Assembly: GCF_001261715.1 (NCBI RefSeq)
Contig: NZ_CVRU01000026.1
Location: 1-51,211, forward strand
Direction of reading: 5' to 3'
DNA from: Dysgonomonas sp. HGC4
GTDB lineage: Bacteria; Bacteroidota; Bacteroidia; Bacteroidales; Dysgonomonadaceae
Length of the DNA stretch: 51,211 bases
The translations under genes and the position numbers were made by a program. The notes under the pieces were generated by a model. It worked only from the letters and a program-made list of their open reading frames with translations, was not told the origin of the DNA and made no database searches. This document shows, one piece after another, positions 23,724 to 33,144 of this stretch; the stretch's first letter is position 1; every line of letters begins with the position of its first letter.

Positions 23724-26700
23724 ATGAAGAAAAGATATTTAATAATTCTCGGTTTATGTATGAGCTTTATTTTGGCTTTTGCTTTGCCGGCTCATGCACA
23801 AGACTCCCAGACGGTTAGTGGAGTTGTTGTATTCGAGGACGGAGAGCCCGTAATTGGGGCTACGCTGAAAGTAGAGGGCACTACTACTGCTACAATAACT
23901 GATCTAGATGGTATGTATTCAATTAAAGTTCCAGCGGGTAAGAAGTTAATAGTATCTTATATAGGACATGCCAGTCAGACTATTTCTAATTTTGCCAATA
24001 CTCGTATTGTTCTAAAAGAAGATGCTTTGCAACTGAACGATGTAGTAGTAGTTGGTTATGGTGTGCAAAAGAAAGCTCACCTTACCGGCTCTATTGCTAC
24101 TACCAATATGACTGATGTTACCGACCTTGTCACTGGTGACCTGTCTTCGGCCTTGAGAGGATTAATGAATGGTGTTTCAGTGAGTTCGAGTGGAACTTCC
24201 CGTCCCGGAGCAACATCTCGAATAGATATTCGTCAGAATAATGTTGTAAGTGGCAGCAGTACAGCTAATGAAACAGATCCTTTGTATGTAATTGATGGAT
24301 ATGCCTATCCTATGCAGGAAGGTGCAGCGGCTTTTAATAATTTGGATGCTACAATGGTAGAAAGTATTTCGGTATTGAAAGATGCTTCTGCTGCAGTATA
24401 CGGTTCACGTGCAGGTAATGGTGTTGTTTTGGTGACGACAAAACGCGGACAGATTGGAAAACCTAAAATTTCATATAGCGGACAATTTGGTTATGCAGAT
24501 GAAATCTCTCGTCCCAAAATGCTAAATTCTTATGACTATGGAAGACTGTGGAATGGTGTGAGGGCAGCTAACCCTTCTGAACCATACGATTCTCGCCTTG
24601 ATTTGTTTCAAGCAGATGAACTGGAAGTTATGAAAGGTCTCAATTATGACCTTCTGGAAGATGCTTGGAGTGCAGCCTTTACACAAAAACATGCTGTAAA
24701 TATGGGTGGAGGTACCGATAATGCTAACTATTTTGCAGGTATAGCATATTACTCACAAGACGGAAATATAGGAAAACTCAACTACGAGCGTTGGAATTAC
24801 CGTGCTGGTATGGATCTTAAAATCAACAAATGGTTGAAAGCATCGTTACAAGTATCGGGTAACTATGGAGAAGATACTAAAGCTTATAATGGAGTTGCTT
24901 CAACTACCGGTTCTGAGGCCGATTATAACAGATTGTTGACACAACCACGTTATATTCCATCATCTATAGACGGACGTCCGATAGCATCATATGGTATTAC
25001 AAATGCAACTGTACATAATTCTCAGCTATACAACTTTGATGCAATTCAGAATTCGGGTGACTATAAAACCAATATAAACCAAGAGATGAACATCAATACA
25101 GGGTTGGAATACGACTTTGGATGGAATCAGCAATTGAAAGGATTAAAACTTAAATTCTCTTATATTAAGAGTATAAATACTCTCGAATCAAAACAATTAG
25201 GCACAAGCTATACCCTCTATAATCTGGTAAATCGTGGAGGTAGCGGTAATCACCTTTATTCAGGAGGTGGTGTAGACTTGTCGAATAGTAATTTCGTAGG
25301 ATCTACTATAAATAATGGTGGCATGGTCGATCGTACTATGTCTCGTACAGATAACTACCAGATGAACTTTCTGGCAACTTATCAACGTACATTCGGCAAC
25401 CATGATATAAGCGGATTGTTTGGTATTGAAAAATCTGAAAGGGTATTTGAGGATCTATATGGATCGAGATCAGACCTATTCCCAAATTCAAATGGACAAA
25501 GTTCTACTACTGGTAATGATGCTACAACTAAAGATAATAGATTCTCGCGCGCAGAATCAGCTAGCCTTTCATATATCGGACGTATAAACTATGCTTATAA
25601 GGACAGATATTTGTTCGAGTTTCTGATTCGTTCAGATGCTTCAACCAAATTTGCCCCTGAAAATTATTGGGGAGTATTTCCATCTGTGTCAGGAGGATGG
25701 ATTTTATCTCAGGAAGAGTGGTTTAAAGTAGAGGCTATTGATTACCTGAAATTGCGTGGATCGTTCGGGCTTACCGGTCGTGATAATATTCCGACATGGA
25801 CATGGGCTAAAAATTATAACTATAATTCGGATAAAGGTCCTGTGTTTGGAAGTTCTAGCTCTGCAAGCGGTAATTACATTACGCTCCCAGATCAGGGCTT
25901 TAACCGAAACGCCAAATGGGATAAGAGTTATAAGTCTAACTATGGTCTCGACCTTGGTTTGCTTAACAATCGTTTGAGCTTTAATATCGACGGTTACTAC
26001 GAATGGAACCGTGACATATTTACTTCACTCAACAATACTATACCAAGTACTGCTGGATCGAACCCTGCTAATGAAAACTATTCTTCAATCGATACTTATG
26101 GTATTGAGATTGCAGTGGGATGGAAAGACAAAATAGGTGACGATTTCAAATATGGTGTCAGAATAAATACTGGATACTCCGACAATAGATTAAATAAAAC
26201 GAACTGGCCGTCAACAAAAGAGCTGGATGGTATAGTAGAAGGCGAGCGCAGAGACAGAGGAGTATGGGGTCTCGAATGTTTAGGCATGTTTAAAAGCTAC
26301 CAAGAAATTGAAGAATACTTTGATAAAAACAACATTACGAACTACTTAGGTCTTTCTAAAGCCGATATGCGTCCAGGTATGCTGATATACAAAGATGTAC
26401 GCAGCACCGATCGTGACGAAAACGGATACTATATAGAGCAAGCGGATGGAGTTATTGATGAAAAGGCTGATCGTGTTAAAATATCTAACCGCAGTAACAA
26501 CATCTATGGCTTTACTGTAATTCTTAATACTGAATGGAAAAGCTTTTCGCTAAGTATGCAGCTTAATGCCAATTGGGGGAGCTACACTGTAATGTCGAAA
26601 AATATGCGTTCTATCTACAATAGCGTATTAAATACATCGGGATACAATTCGATGCAGTACACCAATCTACCATCTTTCTGGGCCAATGATATGTTTATTT

Positions 26701-27041
26701 ATGAAGACGTGCTTGATGCTAATGGTAATGTTGTAGCTGAAGCCAATCGTAATGCCAGATATCCTAACCTAATGTATGATAAAGTAAACAGTGTAGAGTC
26801 TACATTCTGGAGAGTAAATAACGCTTCTGTATCAATGAGTAACATCACATTAGCTTATACACTCCCTAAAGTGTTTATAAAAAAGGTGGGAGTAGAAAAC
26901 TGCCGTTTGAATATGACAGCACAAAATGTATTGAATTTCCACAATTCATATCCTGACAATTTCTACAGTTCGTTTGCTGGGGCTTATGGACAATATCCAA
27001 ACTTGAGGAAAATTACATTAGGAGTAAATGTTTCATTCTAA
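23724..27041 (+). CDS. SusC/RagA-type TonB-dependent transporter, second locus
   Basis: A 1105-residue outer-membrane transporter. It has a signal peptide (about 1-25, ending PAHAQ) and a CarboxypepD_reg domain at about 30-105 (VIGATLKVEG, then TATITDLDGMYSIKV). A TonB-box-like DVVVVGYG follows near 110. The plug carries DPLYVIDGYA and the hallmark LKDASAAVYGSRAGNGVVLVTTK (about 219-241). The barrel runs to the final LGVNVSF. No STN domain is present. The gene sits between the surface lipoprotein and SusD, separated from SusD by only 13 bp. Cargo is not evident; the lipoprotein upstream hints at plant cell-wall glycan. Confidence 0.96.
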   Translation: MKKRYLIILGLCMSFILAFALPAHAQDSQTVSGVVVFEDGEPVIGATLKVEGTTTATITDLDGMYSIKVPAGKKLIVSYIGHASQTISNFANTRIVLKEDALQLNDVVVVGYGVQKKAHLTGSIATTNMTDVTDLVTGDLSSALRGLMNGVSVSSSGTSRPGATSRIDIRQNNVVSGSSTANETDPLYVIDGYAYPMQEGAAAFNNLDATMVESISVLKDASAAVYGSRAGNGVVLVTTKRGQIGKPKISYSGQFGYADEISRPKMLNSYDYGRLWNGVRAANPSEPYDSRLDLFQADELEVMKGLNYDLLEDAWSAAFTQKHAVNMGGGTDNANYFAGIAYYSQDGNIGKLNYERWNYRAGMDLKINKWLKASLQVSGNYGEDTKAYNGVASTTGSEADYNRLLTQPRYIPSSIDGRPIASYGITNATVHNSQLYNFDAIQNSGDYKTNINQEMNINTGLEYDFGWNQQLKGLKLKFSYIKSINTLESKQLGTSYTLYNLVNRGGSGNHLYSGGGVDLSNSNFVGSTINNGGMVDRTMSRTDNYQMNFLATYQRTFGNHDISGLFGIEKSERVFEDLYGSRSDLFPNSNGQSSTTGNDATTKDNRFSRAESASLSYIGRINYAYKDRYLFEFLIRSDASTKFAPENYWGVFPSVSGGWILSQEEWFKVEAIDYLKLRGSFGLTGRDNIPTWTWAKNYNYNSDKGPVFGSSSSASGNYITLPDQGFNRNAKWDKSYKSNYGLDLGLLNNRLSFNIDGYYEWNRDIFTSLNNTIPSTAGSNPANENYSSIDTYGIEIAVGWKDKIGDDFKYGVRINTGYSDNRLNKTNWPSTKELDGIVEGERRDRGVWGLECLGMFKSYQEIEEYFDKNNITNYLGLSKADMRPGMLIYKDVRSTDRDENGYYIEQADGVIDEKADRVKISNRSNNIYGFTVILNTEWKSFSLSMQLNANWGSYTVMSKNMRSIYNSVLNTSGYNSMQYTNLPSFWANDMFIYEDVLDANGNVVAEANRNARYPNLMYDKVNSVESTFWRVNNASVSMSNITLAYTLPKVFIKKVGVENCRLNMTAQNVLNFHNSYPDNFYSSFAGAYGQYPNLRKITLGVNVSF

Positions 27042-27054
27042 AAACGAAAAGAAA

Positions 27055-29184
27055 ATGATGAATACAAGAAAAATAATTGGTTCTGCTACTGCTCTTCTGG
27101 CTGCAGCGCTCATCCTCACCGGATGTAGTGACCAATTTCTGGAAGATAAAAAAGATTATTCTAAAGTAACCGATCCTTATAGTAACTATGCCACAGCAGA
27201 AGCGGCTATCGACGGTATATATGCTTTAGCTTTATCGAACTCGGTTGGTAGTTTCGGTTGGAAATCGTCAAGTGCCGGTTCGAGTGATATATATTCTCAA
27301 TCCACAGAAGAATATTCAGGATTGTCGGTTTTAGTTGATGGAACTATATTAACAACCACTCACAACGACTTACCTGGTATATTTTATAATGAGCGAAAAA
27401 CCTCAAATAATTTATACGGATGGATTCTTTCTTGCAACGATGCTATTGAGAGTATACCCGCAAGTTCAGGGCTTACTCAAGAACAGAAAGATAAACTGAT
27501 GGGTCAGGCATATTTCTTTCGGGCATGGGTTTACTATCGTTTGGTGAAAGAATTGGGAGGCGTACCGATTGTAACAAAGGTTCAAAATCCTATCAGTGCC
27601 GAAGTTGAAGCACTGACAATTCCACGTTCAACAACAAAAGAGTGTGTCGATTTTATTTGTGAAGATTTACAAATAGCAAGTACACTCCTACCTGCTTCAT
27701 GGGGTGGTAATGATTATGGTAGGGTAACTTCAGGTGCAGCATTAGCACTTCAAGGCCGTACTCGCCTACTATATGCAAGTCCGGTATTTAACCGTGGCGA
27801 CAATAAAGATCGTTGGGAACTAGCTTACCAAGCTAATAAAAGTGCAATCGCTACATTGACAGCCGGTGGTTTTGGATTGGCATCTTCGGATGCTCCGGGA
27901 TTAAATGCTACTGGTTGGGGAAGAATGTTTTCCGATTTTTACTCTAAAGAAGCTGTATTTGTAACGCTATATAACAATGTGAATAAAGGAACTAATACTA
28001 GTCCTAATCTATGGAATGGTTGGGAGAATGCTATTCGCCCTACTAATGCAAATGGAGGTGGTGGAAAAAACACCACAGACCTGATGATAGATATGTTCCC
28101 TATGGCTGATGGAAAGAAGCCGGGACAATCATCATATACTTATAACAAAAATCGTTTTATGATGAATAGAGATCCACGCTTTTACCGCACGTTTGCATTT
28201 CCCGGAGTGTATTGGAAATTCTCGGGAGATCCTACTACCAGTAATACTGCTTCTTCTATTGCTTATCCATATAAAGGAAATGATTATGCGTTGTGGAACT
28301 ATACATGGTATGATACTGCAGAAAAACGTGCGGCCATGGATCAAAGTGGATATTCTGGTGATGGTTTAGCTGAAAACTACAAAGGTGTATATATTCGTAA
28401 ACGTACAGATGATTTGGATATTAATAATGCCACACCATTGTATGTATATAAACTCGATAAAGGGAATGGCTTTGAACAATCTGCCTCTCCATATATGGAG
28501 ATACGATATGCAGAAGTATTGTTGAATTTAGCCGAATCTGCATGTGGAGCCGGTTATTACAATGAAGCTCTGGAAGCTTTAAGAGATATACGCAAGCGTG
28601 TAGGTTATACAGGAGACTGCGGTTTAGATAATGCCTTAGCTAGTGATAGAGGTGCGCTATTTGCGGCTATTCTCTACGAACGCCAGATAGAATTGGCTTA
28701 CGAAGGAAAACGCTTCGATGATATGCGTCGCTGGATGCTTTGGGATGGGGGTGTAGGACAAGCTTCTCTACAACCAACCTGGGCATTGACCGGATTTAAT
28801 GGTAATACATGTAGCTATCTGGGTGTTAAGCCTTTTAATGGTAGTAGAAGAGGTCTCCTTGAACTTTGTGTTACTGTAAAAAATGGAGTTGTAGGTAATG
28901 CGTCTGCTGCCGATCCTTATAAAGATACTCGCCCTGTGGCATGGAATCTAGCAACACAGACACTCTCTGATCGTTCTGATTTGGTTACATTCTACACCGA
29001 TGGTTTGGTGCGTAAGGATAGAAAAGGTGATGACTTGACAAAGACTGTTTCGTATCAGCCTCAATACTATATTGTAGGTCTTAAATCGAACGCACAATCG
29101 AATAACCCTACATTGGAGCAAACCATAGGCTGGTTAGATATAATAAAAGGTGGTACCGGAACATTTGATCCTCTTGCTGAATGA
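27055..29184 (+). CDS. SusD/RagB-type surface lipoprotein, long form
   Basis: An ATG at 27028 overlaps the SusC end. The ATG at 27055 is preferred because it starts the natural signal peptide, with LILTGCSDQ and lipid Cys24. The mature protein has the SusD pattern: KLMGQAYFFRAWVYYRLVKELGGVPIV (about 150-176), the STTKECVDFICEDL helix, and ALALQGRTRLLYASPVF. Later come SPYMEIRYAEVLLNLAESACGAG and LYERQIELAYEGKRFDDMRRWML. At ~709 residues it is longer than common SusD proteins (500-600); much of the excess lies in the C-terminal third. It ends in a strong terminator, so the locus is lipoprotein, SusC, SusD with no enzyme. Confidence 0.95.
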   Translation: MMNTRKIIGSATALLAAALILTGCSDQFLEDKKDYSKVTDPYSNYATAEAAIDGIYALALSNSVGSFGWKSSSAGSSDIYSQSTEEYSGLSVLVDGTILTTTHNDLPGIFYNERKTSNNLYGWILSCNDAIESIPASSGLTQEQKDKLMGQAYFFRAWVYYRLVKELGGVPIVTKVQNPISAEVEALTIPRSTTKECVDFICEDLQIASTLLPASWGGNDYGRVTSGAALALQGRTRLLYASPVFNRGDNKDRWELAYQANKSAIATLTAGGFGLASSDAPGLNATGWGRMFSDFYSKEAVFVTLYNNVNKGTNTSPNLWNGWENAIRPTNANGGGGKNTTDLMIDMFPMADGKKPGQSSYTYNKNRFMMNRDPRFYRTFAFPGVYWKFSGDPTTSNTASSIAYPYKGNDYALWNYTWYDTAEKRAAMDQSGYSGDGLAENYKGVYIRKRTDDLDINNATPLYVYKLDKGNGFEQSASPYMEIRYAEVLLNLAESACGAGYYNEALEALRDIRKRVGYTGDCGLDNALASDRGALFAAILYERQIELAYEGKRFDDMRRWMLWDGGVGQASLQPTWALTGFNGNTCSYLGVKPFNGSRRGLLELCVTVKNGVVGNASAADPYKDTRPVAWNLATQTLSDRSDLVTFYTDGLVRKDRKGDDLTKTVSYQPQYYIVGLKSNAQSNNPTLEQTIGWLDIIKGGTGTFDPLAE

Positions 29185-29205
29185 TAACATAAATATATTA
29201 TAGAG

Positions 29206-29244
29206 AAAAAAGCCTTCTGCTGAGAACTGCAGGAGGCTTTTTTT
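29206..29244 (+). terminator. Terminator of the second Sus locus
   Basis: AAAAAGCCTTCTGC and GCAGGAGGCTTTTT make a 14-bp stem with one G-T pair and an 8-nt loop, continuing into T residues. It begins 22 bp after the susD stop codon. Confidence 0.92.
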
Positions 29245-29417
29245 ATGCTGAGGGGGTGTCTGTAAAGACGTTTAATACTGTAAATAGAGCGAAATTGCAG
29301 AATTTAGTGTTTACCGAAGTTGTTTTCTATGACCAAGAAATCGAAGATTATCGAACTCCAGAATACAATTCATTCCTTCTTTTAATTGGCACAGAAATAG
29401 TAAATTATAGAAATGAA

Positions 29418-29455
29418 AAAGCGACAAAAAGAAGAAATCTTCAGTTTGTCGCTTT
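29418..29455 (-). terminator. Terminator of the tRNA-Leu gene
   Basis: Reading the minus strand, AAAGCGACAAA pairs with TTTGTCGCTTT (11 bp) around a 16-nt loop, followed by further T residues. It starts immediately behind the 3' end of the tRNA gene. Confidence 0.8.
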
Positions 29456-29458
29456 CAG

Positions 29459-29540
29459 TGCGGATGAAGGGACTCGAACCCCCACGCCTCTCGGCACCAG
29501 ATCCTAAGTCTGGCGCGGCTACCAATTACGCCACATCCGC
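29459..29540 (-). tRNA. tRNA-Leu (anticodon UAG)
   Basis: The minus strand folds as a class II tRNA. The acceptor stem GCGGATG pairs with CATCCGC and discriminator A is at 29459. The anticodon stem CCAGA/TCTGG holds the loop CTTAGGA, giving anticodon TAG. An extended variable arm (GCCGAGAGGC) is present, as expected for leucine. The T-arm has TTCGAGT. The CCA end is not encoded. The plus-strand reading frames across it are spurious. Confidence 0.97.
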
Positions 29541-29705
29541 GGCTGCTATTGTGTTAGCGGGTACAAAGATAAATCTAATATTTAATAAAACAAGCTTTTT
29601 GTGAAAAATATTCTAAAATAAAATCGAGAAAATACATCTGACATTAAATGAGCCTAATTATTAAAATAAATGTATTTTTACATTATCTTATTTCAATAGA
29701 AAAGT

Positions 29706-30707
29706 ATGCAGGATACTAGCCAGATAGATATCGTATTAACATGGGTAGATGGTGACAATTCCGAATGGAAGGCTCTTTATCAAAAATATAGTAACGAGGT
29801 TTCGATAGGCGATAAAAGAAATATTCGCTTTAGAGATTGGGGTTTACTTAAATATTGGTTTAGGGGTATAGAAGAATTTGCACCCTGGGTTAGAACAATA
29901 CATTTTGTTACTTCTGGAGAACGCCCTGACTGGCTTGATATAAATCATCCTAAATTAAATTGGGTAAAACACGAGGAATTTATCCCTAAAGAATTTCTGC
30001 CTACTTTTAATATTAATGCAATAGAAACAAATTTGCATCGGATAGAAGGGTTAAGCGATCAGTTTATTTTCTTCAACGATGATGTGTTTTTGACAAATAC
30101 TACTAGGGTCACTAATTTTTTTCGAAATAATTTGCCTTGTGATTTTGCTATTCTTGATCCGATCTTTCCGGAAGAGTATCCTGAAATATTTGTGAATGAT
30201 ATAAAGATAATTAATCGTCATTTTTCGAAAAGAGAAGTGATAAATAAGAATATACTAAAATGGATAAATCCGAAATATGGAAAATATCTACTTAAAAGTA
30301 TATTGCTTTTGCCTTGGAAAAAGTTTCCGGGGATGCTTGATGCACATTTAGCACACTCGTATTGTAAGGCAACATTAGAAGAGGTTTGGAAAGCTGAACC
30401 CGATGTCTTACATAAAACAGGTTATTCTCGTTTTCGTTCACATACGGATGTCAATCAGTGGTTATTTAGGTTCTGGCATATAGCGAAGGGGGAATTCTCC
30501 CCAACAGATATATTATCTCAAGGACAAACTTTTGAAATAGCAACTTCTACGATCGATGATATATGTGAGGCTATCCGCACTCAAAAGTATATGCAAGTTT
30601 GTATTAATGATGGTGAGGATATTCCCGGCTTCGAGGGTGTGAGCCGTAAAATACAGGACGCATTTAATGATATTCTTCCTAATAAATCGTCATTTGAAAG
30701 AGTATGA
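29706..30707 (+). CDS. Stealth-family sugar-phosphate transferase
   Basis: A 333-residue enzyme of the Stealth family (capsular hexose-1-phosphate transferases and GlcNAc-phosphotransferase relatives). Conserved region 1 is IDIVLTWVDGDN (about 6-17). Region 2 holds RDWGLLKYWFRGIEEFAPWV, IHFVTSGERPDWL, and LPTFNINAIETNLHRI with IFFNDDVFL (about 98-130). Region 3/4 histidine-rich motifs appear near DAHLAHSY and SRFRSHTDVNQWLFRFW. No membrane segment is seen; it acts at the cytoplasmic face. It would add a sugar-phosphate to a surface polysaccharide. The gene overlaps the next glycosyltransferase by 4 bp (ATGA), so the pair is translationally coupled. Confidence 0.93.
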   Translation: MQDTSQIDIVLTWVDGDNSEWKALYQKYSNEVSIGDKRNIRFRDWGLLKYWFRGIEEFAPWVRTIHFVTSGERPDWLDINHPKLNWVKHEEFIPKEFLPTFNINAIETNLHRIEGLSDQFIFFNDDVFLTNTTRVTNFFRNNLPCDFAILDPIFPEEYPEIFVNDIKIINRHFSKREVINKNILKWINPKYGKYLLKSILLLPWKKFPGMLDAHLAHSYCKATLEEVWKAEPDVLHKTGYSRFRSHTDVNQWLFRFWHIAKGEFSPTDILSQGQTFEIATSTIDDICEAIRTQKYMQVCINDGEDIPGFEGVSRKIQDAFNDILPNKSSFERV

Positions 30708-31687
30708 CAATAAGTTTTATAATACCTGTTTATAATACCGAACGTTATCTGGATAACTGTGTGTCCAGTATTTTAAACCAAGGAATAGGTGAGGATTTGT
30801 TTGAGATTATCATTGTCAATGATGGTTCGACAGACAGTTCAGCTCAAATAATAACGAATCTGGCGAAAGATAGAAATACTATCAAATATATAGATTCCGA
30901 AAATCTGGGATTGGGAGCTGCTCGAAATAAAGGACTAAGTATTGCTCAAGGTAAGTATATCTTTTTTGTGGATTCGGACGATTACCTTTTTGATAACTCA
31001 TTGCCGAATCTTTTCGGATATGCAGCATCAGTCTCTTATGATATAATAGGTCTTGATTGGGCGGAAGTTTATTCTGATGGTTCTGTGACTCGAAAAGAGA
31101 GAAAGTCTTCTACTTATAATTCTCTAATGTCAGGAGCTGAATATTTGAGTAAGTTTAATCTAAGTGGAGGTGTTTGTCCTTACTTGTTCTCAGCCTCTTT
31201 TCTAAAAGAGAAGTCAATCTTGATGCCTGAGGGCATTTATCATGAAGATGAATTGTTTCTATCGGAGACTTTTACATACGCACATCAGATTGTATTTGTA
31301 AATCAATTGGTATATGCCTATTATCAACGAGAAGATTCGATCACAAATAATAAAGAAGAAAAACAGATACGTAAAAGAATCTGCGATACCATATTCGTCT
31401 TAGATCAGCTTGTTTCTTTAGAGAAGAGATTACACTTAAATGAATTACAAATAAAAGGATTGAGGCGAAAAATTACCACCCTCTCTGTCGATTTTATTGT
31501 TAATCTCATTCGCTTTAGAGTAGATAAAGAAATGGTTGCAAATAAGCTTCACGAATTAAGAATTCGCAAATTATATCCTTTGCCTAAGGCTGCTTACTCT
31601 TGGAAATACAATCTTTTCCTGTTTGTTTTTAATTATGAATCATGTATTGTCTTAGCATCTAAGCTAGGCTTGTTCAACAAAGATTGA
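30704..31687 (+). CDS. Family 2 glycosyltransferase
   Basis: A 327-residue GT-A enzyme. The start SFIIPVYNTERYLDNCVSSI is the classic GT2 N terminus. The nucleotide-sugar site follows with IIIVNDGSTDSS and ENLGLGAARNKGL, and the metal-binding motif is FVDSDDYLF (about residues 87-95). A catalytic-region acidic patch is in YHEDELFLSETF, and YAYYQREDSITN is a frequent C-terminal GT2 element. The stop lies 7 bp from the converging Nramp gene. Together with the Stealth transferase it forms a two-gene unit, likely decorating a surface glycan assembled elsewhere in the genome. Confidence 0.94.
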   Translation: MTISFIIPVYNTERYLDNCVSSILNQGIGEDLFEIIIVNDGSTDSSAQIITNLAKDRNTIKYIDSENLGLGAARNKGLSIAQGKYIFFVDSDDYLFDNSLPNLFGYAASVSYDIIGLDWAEVYSDGSVTRKERKSSTYNSLMSGAEYLSKFNLSGGVCPYLFSASFLKEKSILMPEGIYHEDELFLSETFTYAHQIVFVNQLVYAYYQREDSITNNKEEKQIRKRICDTIFVLDQLVSLEKRLHLNELQIKGLRRKITTLSVDFIVNLIRFRVDKEMVANKLHELRIRKLYPLPKAAYSWKYNLFLFVFNYESCIVLASKLGLFNKD

Positions 31688-31694
31688 TAAACAA

Positions 31695-32987
31695 TTAGTC
31701 GGTTACCACCCATCCTGTTGCTAAGCTGTAAAGCAGCCAGAGATTTAGGGCTGTAACAATACTAGCTATTAGATATAACATATACTTTGTCATGGGTTTG
31801 TTTGCGTACTTACCCATTACTTCTTTAGATGAGGTCAAACGTACTTGAAGAAATACTGTAATTGGCAATTGCATACTCAGTATTGCCTGTGAAATAATAA
31901 GCCCTTTGAAGGGGTTGTTAATAACGAATATAATTAAGAGAGCTACCCCTAAAGAAATTGCTACACCTGTACGCGAATGTATGTCTTTGATGTTATAGGG
32001 TTCGTCATACATACCGGCAAAGATGGATCCTGCGGCAATTCCCGAAGTCATAGAAGAAGAGATACCGGCAAATAAAAGTGCTATGGCAAAAACAATAGCC
32101 GCATTTGCTCCCAATAGTGGTTCTAAAAGACTTTTAGCTTGTTGTAAGTCGTCTACTATCAATCCTTCTCTAAAGAATGTAGAAGCAGCAAGTAAAATCA
32201 TTGCACTATTGATTGCCCACCCGATAACCATCGAGAATAAGGTGTCGAAAAATTCATATTTCAGTTGCTTCTCAATAACTTTATCATCTTTCAGATTCCA
32301 TTCTCTACTTTGAATCACTTCCGAGTGAAGAAACAAGTTATGAGGCATAACCACTGCTCCCAATACACTCATAATAATAAGGATACTTCCATCGGGCATA
32401 GAAGGAGTAACCCAAGCTACAGCAGCTTCCTGCCATTGAATGTCGACTAAAAAAAGTTCGTATATAAAAGATAAACCTATAAGAGAAACGAAGGCTATGA
32501 TGTATCGTTCTATTTTTTTGTATGAGTTGGAGAACATCATACAAGTCACAAAAATGGTGACGAGTATAGCTCCGATTTTTATAGGAACATCAAAAAGCAT
32601 TTGAAGGGCAATAGCCCCTCCCAATATCTCGGCAAGAGAGGTTGATATAGATGCTCCGATAGCAGACCAGAGGGTGACTCGTGAGGCTCGGCGAGATAGA
32701 TACTTGTTGGCGGCTTCTGATAAACACAAGCCGGTAACAATGCCCAAGTGAGCCACATTGTGTTGGAGTATAACCAGCATTACAGTCGAAAGAGTTACCA
32801 CCCATAGGAGAGTGTAGCCAAATTCAGATCCTGCAGCAAAATTAGATGCCCAATTTCCGGGATCAATGAAGCCTACGGTAACCAATAGTCCGGGACCTAT
32901 GTATTTTAATAATTCGAAAGCTCCCGATTTTAACTTCGGGTTTTTCTTTTTGTAGTCTTTTCGTAATTTTAGCCAAAGATTTCTCAT
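31695..32987 (-). CDS. mntH: Nramp family Mn2+/Fe2+ transporter
   Basis: A 430-residue inner-membrane protein with about 11 hydrophobic segments. The two metal-site motifs are intact: DPGN (Asp42 to Asn45) in the first segment and MPHN (Met214 to Asn217) in the sixth, each within the expected context (FIDPGNWASN and AVVMPHNLFLHS). The Met of MPHN is the residue that favours transition metals over calcium or magnesium. This is a proton-coupled Mn2+/Fe2+ importer; the exact metal cannot be read. It is a single-gene unit with its own promoter (33014-33043). Confidence 0.94.
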   Translation of the reverse strand: MRNLWLKLRKDYKKKNPKLKSGAFELLKYIGPGLLVTVGFIDPGNWASNFAAGSEFGYTLLWVVTLSTVMLVILQHNVAHLGIVTGLCLSEAANKYLSRRASRVTLWSAIGASISTSLAEILGGAIALQMLFDVPIKIGAILVTIFVTCMMFSNSYKKIERYIIAFVSLIGLSFIYELFLVDIQWQEAAVAWVTPSMPDGSILIIMSVLGAVVMPHNLFLHSEVIQSREWNLKDDKVIEKQLKYEFFDTLFSMVIGWAINSAMILLAASTFFREGLIVDDLQQAKSLLEPLLGANAAIVFAIALLFAGISSSMTSGIAAGSIFAGMYDEPYNIKDIHSRTGVAISLGVALLIIFVINNPFKGLIISQAILSMQLPITVFLQVRLTSSKEVMGKYANKPMTKYMLYLIASIVTALNLWLLYSLATGWVVTD

Positions 32988-33013
32988 ACAGTGGTTTTCA
33001 AGCTCTATTTTAG

Positions 33014-33043
33014 CAAAGTTAGTATAAAAGGGTATATCTCAAA
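33014..33043 (-). promoter_or_regulatory. Promoter of the Nramp gene
   Basis: On the minus strand TTTG (33040-33043) and TAACTTTG (33014-33021) are separated by 18 nt, a good fit to the Bacteroidetes -33/-7 promoter. The transcript would start about 20 nt before the ATG. No clear metal-regulator operator was recognised. Confidence 0.6.
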
Positions 33044-33144
33044 TATCCAGTTTTAACTTTTTATTCCTTAAAGAAACAATATAGACTTTATAAAGTTTAC
33101 TTACATTTGTTTTTAGTTTACACATTTACTAAAAATAGCACTTC

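Noticed and set aside
27028-27054. Earlier SusD start overlapping SusC
   Set aside because: It adds a polar, lysine-rich extension in front of an otherwise complete lipoprotein signal.
29256-29604. Two overlapping plus-strand reading frames across the tRNA-Leu region
   Set aside because: They run antisense over the tRNA and its terminator; the peptide DEGTRTPTPLGTRS is a familiar artefact of translating tRNA genes.
29459-31687. tRNA-Leu as an integration site for the Stealth/GT2 pair
   Set aside because: The pair lies on the 5' side of the tRNA, with no integrase and no duplicated tRNA 3' end.
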